Notes under the pieces: model-generated
Databases searched by the model: none
What the model saw: the letters and a program-made list of their open reading frames with translations, nothing else
Told to the model about the DNA's origin: nothing
Program-made: the position numbers and the translations under genes
NCBI GenBank assembly: GCA_937884915.1
Contig: CALAAN010000092.1
Location: forward strand, 1-16,131
Direction of reading: 5' to 3'
Length of the DNA stretch: 16,131 nt
Source: an uncultured Oscillibacter sp.
GTDB taxonomy: Bacteria > Bacillota > Clostridia > Oscillospirales > Oscillospiraceae
Part shown: positions 13,067 to 16,131 of the stretch, piece by piece
Position numbering within the stretch: the stretch's first letter is position 1
How the letters are laid out: each line of letters starts with the position of its first letter

Positions 13067-13330
13067 TTATTTCGTCTTGGTATGGCCGCGGAACGTACGG
13101 GTGGGAGCGAACTCGCCCAGCTTGTGGCCGACCATATCTTCCTGAATATAAACGGGAACATGCTTGCGACCGTCGTGGACGGCGATCGTATGACCGACGA
13201 AGGAGGGGAAGATGGTGGAGCTGCGGCTCCAGGTCTTCAGGACCTTCTTCTCACCGGTCTTGTTCATCTCTTCGACTCGCTTGATCAGCTCAGGGGCAAC
13301 AAACGGGCCTTTTTTAATGCTTCTGCTCAT
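13067..13330 (-). CDS. rpsS: 30S ribosomal protein S19
   Basis: S19 works with S13 in the 30S head and contacts the A-site tRNA. The 87-residue product starts MSRSIKKGPFVAPELIKRVEEMN and contains KTWSRSSTIFPSFVGHTIAVHDGRKHVPVYIQEDMVGHKLGEFAPTRTFRGH, the complete family signature. It follows rplB by 17 bp and precedes rplV by 18 bp. Confidence 0.98.
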   Translation of the reverse strand: MSRSIKKGPFVAPELIKRVEEMNKTGEKKVLKTWSRSSTIFPSFVGHTIAVHDGRKHVPVYIQEDMVGHKLGEFAPTRTFRGHTKTK

Positions 13331-13347
13331 TTTTACATTGCCTCCTT

Positions 13348-14184
13348 TTACTTATCGTTACGACGCTTGACGATGAACTTGTTCGTCGGGTTCTTCTTCA
13401 AACGGGTCTTGTAACCCATAGCCGGCTTGCCCCACGGGGTCATGGGACCGGGGTGACCGACAGGGCTCTTACCTTCACCACCGCCGTGGGGGTGGTCGTT
13501 CGGGTTCATGACGGAACCGCGGACGGTCGGACGGACGCCCATGTGGCGCTTGCGGCCGGCCTTACCGATGTGAACGTTCTCGTGATCGATGTTGCCGACC
13601 TGGCCGATGACGGCCATGCAGTTCGTGCGGACGATGCGCACTTCGCCGGAGGGCATACGGATCTGAGCGTCGCCGTTCTCCTTCGCCATCAGCTGAGCAG
13701 CAGTACCGGCGGAGCGGACAAGCTGAGCGCCCTTGCCGGGGTGCATCTCAATGTTGTGGATGACGGTACCGACAGGGATGTTGGCGATGGGCAGGCAGTT
13801 GCCGGGCTTGATGTCGGCGGCGGCGGAAGAGATGATCTTGTCGCCGGCCTTCAGGCCGACAGGAGCGATGATGTAGCGCTTCTCGCCGTCCTCGTACTGG
13901 ACGAGAGCGATGAACGCGCTGCGGTTGGGGTCATACTCCAGGCGCAGGACCGTCGCGGGGACGTCCATCTTGTCGCGCTTGAAGTCGATGATGCGGTACT
14001 TCTGCTTGTTGCCGCCGCCGTGATGGCGGACGGTGATGCGGCCGTAGCTGTTGCGGCCGGCATGCTTCTTCTGAGACTCGACCAAGCTGCGCTCGGGCTT
14101 GGCCTTCTTGTCGATCCCCTCGAAGGCGGACACTGTCATGTGACGGCGGGAGGGGGTAGTGGGCTTAAACGTCTTAATAGCCAT
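13348..14184 (-). CDS. rplB: 50S ribosomal protein L2
   Basis: L2 is among the most conserved ribosomal proteins and is needed for subunit association and peptidyl-transferase activity. The 278-residue product starts MAIKTFKPTTPSRRHMTVSAFEGID and contains GRNSYGRITVRHHGGGNKQKYRIIDFKRDK. The catalytic-site loop VMNPNDHPHGGGEGKSPVGHPGPMTPWGKP is intact, and it ends in the basic tail KKNPTNKFIVKRRNDK. Length matches the family. It is 14 bp from rplW. Confidence 0.98.
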   Translation of the reverse strand: MAIKTFKPTTPSRRHMTVSAFEGIDKKAKPERSLVESQKKHAGRNSYGRITVRHHGGGNKQKYRIIDFKRDKMDVPATVLRLEYDPNRSAFIALVQYEDGEKRYIIAPVGLKAGDKIISSAAADIKPGNCLPIANIPVGTVIHNIEMHPGKGAQLVRSAGTAAQLMAKENGDAQIRMPSGEVRIVRTNCMAVIGQVGNIDHENVHIGKAGRKRHMGVRPTVRGSVMNPNDHPHGGGEGKSPVGHPGPMTPWGKPAMGYKTRLKKNPTNKFIVKRRNDK

Positions 14185-14198
14185 TTCTCATATCCTCC

Positions 14199-14495
14199 TT
14201 ACACCATGCCCTCGAACAGCTCGATGGTCTTGGAATCTTCAGCGAGCTGCACATAGGCCTTCTTCCAGCTGCGGGTCTTGCCCAGGCGGCCGGCGCCGAG
14301 GCGCTTGGCCTTGCCGCTGACGTTGAGCGTGTTGACCTTGGCGACCTTAACGCCGAAAGCGGTCTCAACAGCGTTCTTGATCTCCACCTTACCGGCATCC
14401 TTGGCGACTTCGAACACGTACTTCTTGTTCGCAACGTCGACCATGGAACGTTCGGTGATGATGGGACGAATAATGATGTCGTAAACGTTTGCCAT
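14199..14495 (-). CDS. rplW: 50S ribosomal protein L23
   Basis: L23 sits at the exit tunnel and is the docking site of trigger factor and SRP. The 98-residue product starts MANVYDIIIRPIITERSMVDVANKKYVFEVAKDAGKVEIKNAVETAFGVKVAKVNTLNV, the family core, and continues with GKAKRLGAGRLGKTRSWKKAYVQL. Its ATG overlaps the rplD TAA by one base (TAATG), so the two are probably translationally coupled. Confidence 0.98.
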   Translation of the reverse strand: MANVYDIIIRPIITERSMVDVANKKYVFEVAKDAGKVEIKNAVETAFGVKVAKVNTLNVSGKAKRLGAGRLGKTRSWKKAYVQLAEDSKTIELFEGMV

Positions 14496-15118
14496 TATGC
14501 GAACACCTCCTCGATGACTGCGAGGGCTTCCTTGTCGATCACGAGGGTCTTGGCGTTGAGCAGATCGTAGACGTTGATGAGCTTTGCGGGCGCGGTGGTG
14601 ACACCGGGCAGGTTGCGGGCGCTCTTAACGACGACCTCGTTGACCTCGGGAGTGATGACAGCGGCCTTGCCGTCAGCCTTGACGGCGGCGAGGAAATTGC
14701 GGAAGTCCTTGGTCTTGATAGCGTCGAGCGCGATCTTGTCGACAACGACGATCTCGCCCTGGGCCGCCTTGGCGGACAGCACGCTCTTGAGAGCCAGACG
14801 CTTGACCTTCTTATTCAGCACATAGCTGTAGCTGCGGGGCTTGGGGGCAAACACGATACCGCCGTGCGTCCACTGAGGGGAGCGGGTGCTGCCCTGACGG
14901 GCGCGGCCGGTGCCCTTCTGGCGCCACGGCTTTCTGCCGCCGCCGGAAACCTCAGCGCGGGTCAGAGCGCTCTGCGTGCCCTGACGGCAGTTGGCGAGAT
15001 GATTTTTGACGACTTCATGAACAACGCTCATGTTCGGCTCGATGCCGAAGATCGCGTCGTTCAGCTCGACAGAACCGACTTCAGCGCCGGTCATGCTGAC
15101 AACTTTAATCGTAGACAT
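14495..15118 (-). CDS. rplD: 50S ribosomal protein L4
   Basis: L4 lines the exit tunnel with a long loop and, in Escherichia coli, represses the S10 operon. The 207-residue product contains the loop RQGTQSALTRAEVSGGGRKPWRQKGTGRARQGSTRSPQWTHGG, the GGIVFAPKPRSYSY motif and the C-terminal globular part ending in AVIEEVFA. Length is normal. It overlaps rplW by one base and lies 19 bp after rplC. Confidence 0.98.
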   Translation of the reverse strand: MSTIKVVSMTGAEVGSVELNDAIFGIEPNMSVVHEVVKNHLANCRQGTQSALTRAEVSGGGRKPWRQKGTGRARQGSTRSPQWTHGGIVFAPKPRSYSYVLNKKVKRLALKSVLSAKAAQGEIVVVDKIALDAIKTKDFRNFLAAVKADGKAAVITPEVNEVVVKSARNLPGVTTAPAKLINVYDLLNAKTLVIDKEALAVIEEVFA

Positions 15119-15137
15119 TTATCAAGCACTCCTTTCC

Positions 15138-15857
15138 TTACATATTTCTGGCGGAAGCCTTCTGCGGGTTGCGGCCGGAAGCCTTCTGCGGGTTCTTGCT
15201 GATGTCGGCACCAGCCTGCTTGATCTTGTGGACCTTGACGGTGGTCTTCACGGTGACGAGGCTGCCCTTGGGACCGGGAACCGCGCCGCGGACGACGAGC
15301 ATGTTGAGCTCGGGGTCGACCTTGACGACCTCAAGGTTCTGGATGGTGACAGTCTCCACACCGTACTGGCCGGGGCCAATCTTGCCCTTGAAGATACGGC
15401 TGGGGTCGGTGGTGGAACCCATGGAACCGGCGTGACGGTGGACAGGGCCGCCGCCGTGGGTCATACGACCGCGGCTGGCATTCCAGCGCTTGATGACGCC
15501 GGTGTAGCCGTGACCCTTGCTCGTACCGGTGACGTCAACGAAGTCGCCGGACTTGAAGGTGTCTGCCTTGATGATGGCGCCGAGCTCGAGCTCAGAAGCG
15601 TTGTCAAGGTCAAACTCACGCAGGTACTTCTTGGGGGAAACGCCGGCCTTGTTCAGATGGCCGAGTTCGGGCTTGGAGAGCTTCGCTTCGCGAATGTCCT
15701 CGTAGCCAAGCTGGACAGCCTCATAACCGTCTTTCTCGCTGGTCTTCTTCTGAGTGACCACGCAGGGACCGGCCTCGATCACGGTGACCGGAATCACATG
15801 GCCCTTTTCGTCGAAGATCTGAGACATGCCAACTTTTCTGCCGATGATTGCTTTCAT
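15138..15857 (-). CDS. rplC: 50S ribosomal protein L3 with repeated C-terminal tail
   Basis: L3 is a primary 23S rRNA binder whose central loop reaches the peptidyl-transferase centre. The 239-residue product starts MKAIIGRKVGMSQIFDEKGHVIPVTVIEAGPC and holds GTSKGHGYTGVIKRWNASRGRMTHGGGPVHRHAGSMGSTTDPSRIFKGKIGPGQYG. The family usually ends near residue 210. Here an extra tail, KNPQKASGRNPQKASARNM, contains an eight-residue tandem repeat. GGAGG (AGGAGGATCATAC before ATG) marks the start. It is the first gene of the array visible; rpsJ, which usually precedes rplC, is not within the 224 genomic bases upstream. Confidence 0.98.
   Translation of the reverse strand: MKAIIGRKVGMSQIFDEKGHVIPVTVIEAGPCVVTQKKTSEKDGYEAVQLGYEDIREAKLSKPELGHLNKAGVSPKKYLREFDLDNASELELGAIIKADTFKSGDFVDVTGTSKGHGYTGVIKRWNASRGRMTHGGGPVHRHAGSMGSTTDPSRIFKGKIGPGQYGVETVTIQNLEVVKVDPELNMLVVRGAVPGPKGSLVTVKTTVKVHKIKQAGADISKNPQKASGRNPQKASARNM
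15153..15194 (-). repeat. 24-bp tandem repeat in the rplC 3' end
   Basis: The 18-base block GGAAGCCTTCTGCGGGTT occurs at 15153-15170 and again at 15177-15194, a period of 24 bp. In the rplC frame this gives two in-frame copies of NPQKAS plus a two-residue linker. An in-frame duplication by slippage or recombination is the simplest explanation. Confidence 0.9.
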
Positions 15858-16081
15858 GTATGATCCTCCTGTAAAGGTTATTGGTCGGCTTAGTTAGCGG
15901 CAACTCCCGCCATTGCTCTGCCGACTTGACCCCGCCCATCTCACGCAAGTCGATGGGCTTTTGGGTAGAGCAACAAAATTTGCTTCAAAAACGACAGCGT
16001 CGTTTTTGAGAGGGTTTGCAGTTTGTTTTGCGCACTCGCTGCGCTCGCACACAAACAAACTGAGAGGTGTTTTTGTCCACG
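15858..16081 (-). other. Hairpin-rich region upstream of rplC (no gene; rpsJ absent)
   Basis: The 224 genomic bases upstream of rplC hold no convincing gene. They contain nested or adjacent inverted repeats: TTGCTCT 15913-15919 with AGAGCAA 15967-15973; within it GCCCATC/GATGGGC (15934-15940 with 15952-15958), which competes with GACTTG/CAAGTC (15923-15928 with 15946-15951); CAAAAACGAC/GTCGTTTTTG (15986-15995 with 15999-16008); and CAGTTTGTTT/AAACAAACTG (16019-16028 with 16053-16062). I see no clear -35/-10 pair. It may be the rplC mRNA leader, dispersed repeat DNA, or both. Confidence 0.7.
15986..16008. terminator. Perfect 10-bp hairpin with T-run ends, terminator-like
   Basis: CAAAAACGAC and GTCGTTTTTG are perfect inverted repeats around an AGC triloop. 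Both strands present five T on the 3' arm, but the GC part of the stem is only a few pairs and the T-run sits inside the stem. A weak bidirectional terminator or an attenuator ahead of rplC is possible; a repeat-borne palindrome without function is equally likely. Confidence 0.35.
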
Positions 16082-16131
16082 AGATCGGAAGAGCACACGT
16101 CTGAACTCCAGTCACGATCAGATCTCGTATG
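16082..16131. other. Illumina TruSeq index adapter (sequencing artefact)
   Basis: From 16082 the sequence reads AGATCGGAAGAGCACACGTC and continues without mismatch through the rest of the standard 34-base TruSeq read-1 adapter to 16115. It is followed by the six-base index GATCAG (16116-16121) and the first ten bases of the common P7 tail (ATCTCGTATG, 16122-16131). This is synthetic DNA that should be trimmed. Reading frames crossing it give the familiar adapter peptide TGVQTCALPIS and are not genes. Confidence 0.99.

Noticed and set aside
15721..15948. 75-codon minus-strand frame overlapping the rplC start
   Set aside because: It reads out of frame through the first 137 bp of rplC. The rplC frame is certain; this one shows no family features.
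15913..16104. 63-codon plus-strand frame at the right edge
   Set aside because: It runs through hairpins into the adapter and ends inside it; not a gene.
15894..16115. 73-codon minus-strand frame upstream of rplC
   Set aside because: Its first residues are the translated Illumina adapter and the rest covers inverted repeats. No ribosome binding site or family match supports it.

Overview
The window is one nearly complete, canonical bacterial S10-spc-alpha ribosomal protein supercluster, read entirely on the minus strand (right to left). The array, in transcription order, is rplC-rplD-rplW-rplB-rpsS-rplV-rpsC-rplP-rpmC-rpsQ-rplN-rplX-rplE-rpsZ-(321-bp gap)-rpsH-rplF-rplR-rpsE-rpmD-rplO-secY-adk-map-(KOW protein)-infA-rpmJ-rpsM-rpsK-rpsD-rpoA-rplQ. 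Several traits point to a GC-rich Firmicute of the class Clostridia, probably a gut Oscillospiraceae/Ruminococcaceae: a short zinc-binding S14 (type Z), L24 with a C-terminal zinc ribbon, a cysteine-poor S4, a zinc-lid adenylate kinase, strong GGAGG ribosome binding sites, and a small KOW-domain gene between map and infA. The family-level placement is inference.

Left edge (1-435): the C-terminal 39 codons of a plus-strand IS66-type transposase run in from outside the window. They are followed by a hairpin and a possible IS end near 188. Next comes a perfect 20-bp palindrome (231-280) that should terminate the ribosomal operon, and possibly traffic from the IS as well. Between rplQ and this terminator lies a second copy of the last 26 bp of rplQ.

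Middle (436-9158 and 9480-15857): the genes are packed with gaps of 0-81 bp and several stop/start overlaps. They encode ribosomal proteins, the SecY translocon channel, adenylate kinase, methionine aminopeptidase, IF-1 and the RNA polymerase alpha subunit. infA starts with TTG and secY with GTG.

The spacer between rpsZ and rpsH (9159-9479) is the least ordinary part. It has no gene, yet consists almost entirely of consecutive hairpins (at least seven, 9185-9477), ending in a roughly 80-bp palindromic repeat-like element against the rpsZ stop. A second hairpin-rich region (15858-16081) lies directly upstream of rplC, where rpsJ would normally be expected.

Right edge (16082-16131): the last 50 bases are an Illumina TruSeq index adapter, not genomic DNA. 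The contig therefore breaks in an IS on the left and in repeat-like DNA plus adapter on the right. I see no new multi-gene system. The observations most worth following up are the hairpin-tiled spacer, the structured rplC leader, the duplicated rplQ tail and the adapter artefact.
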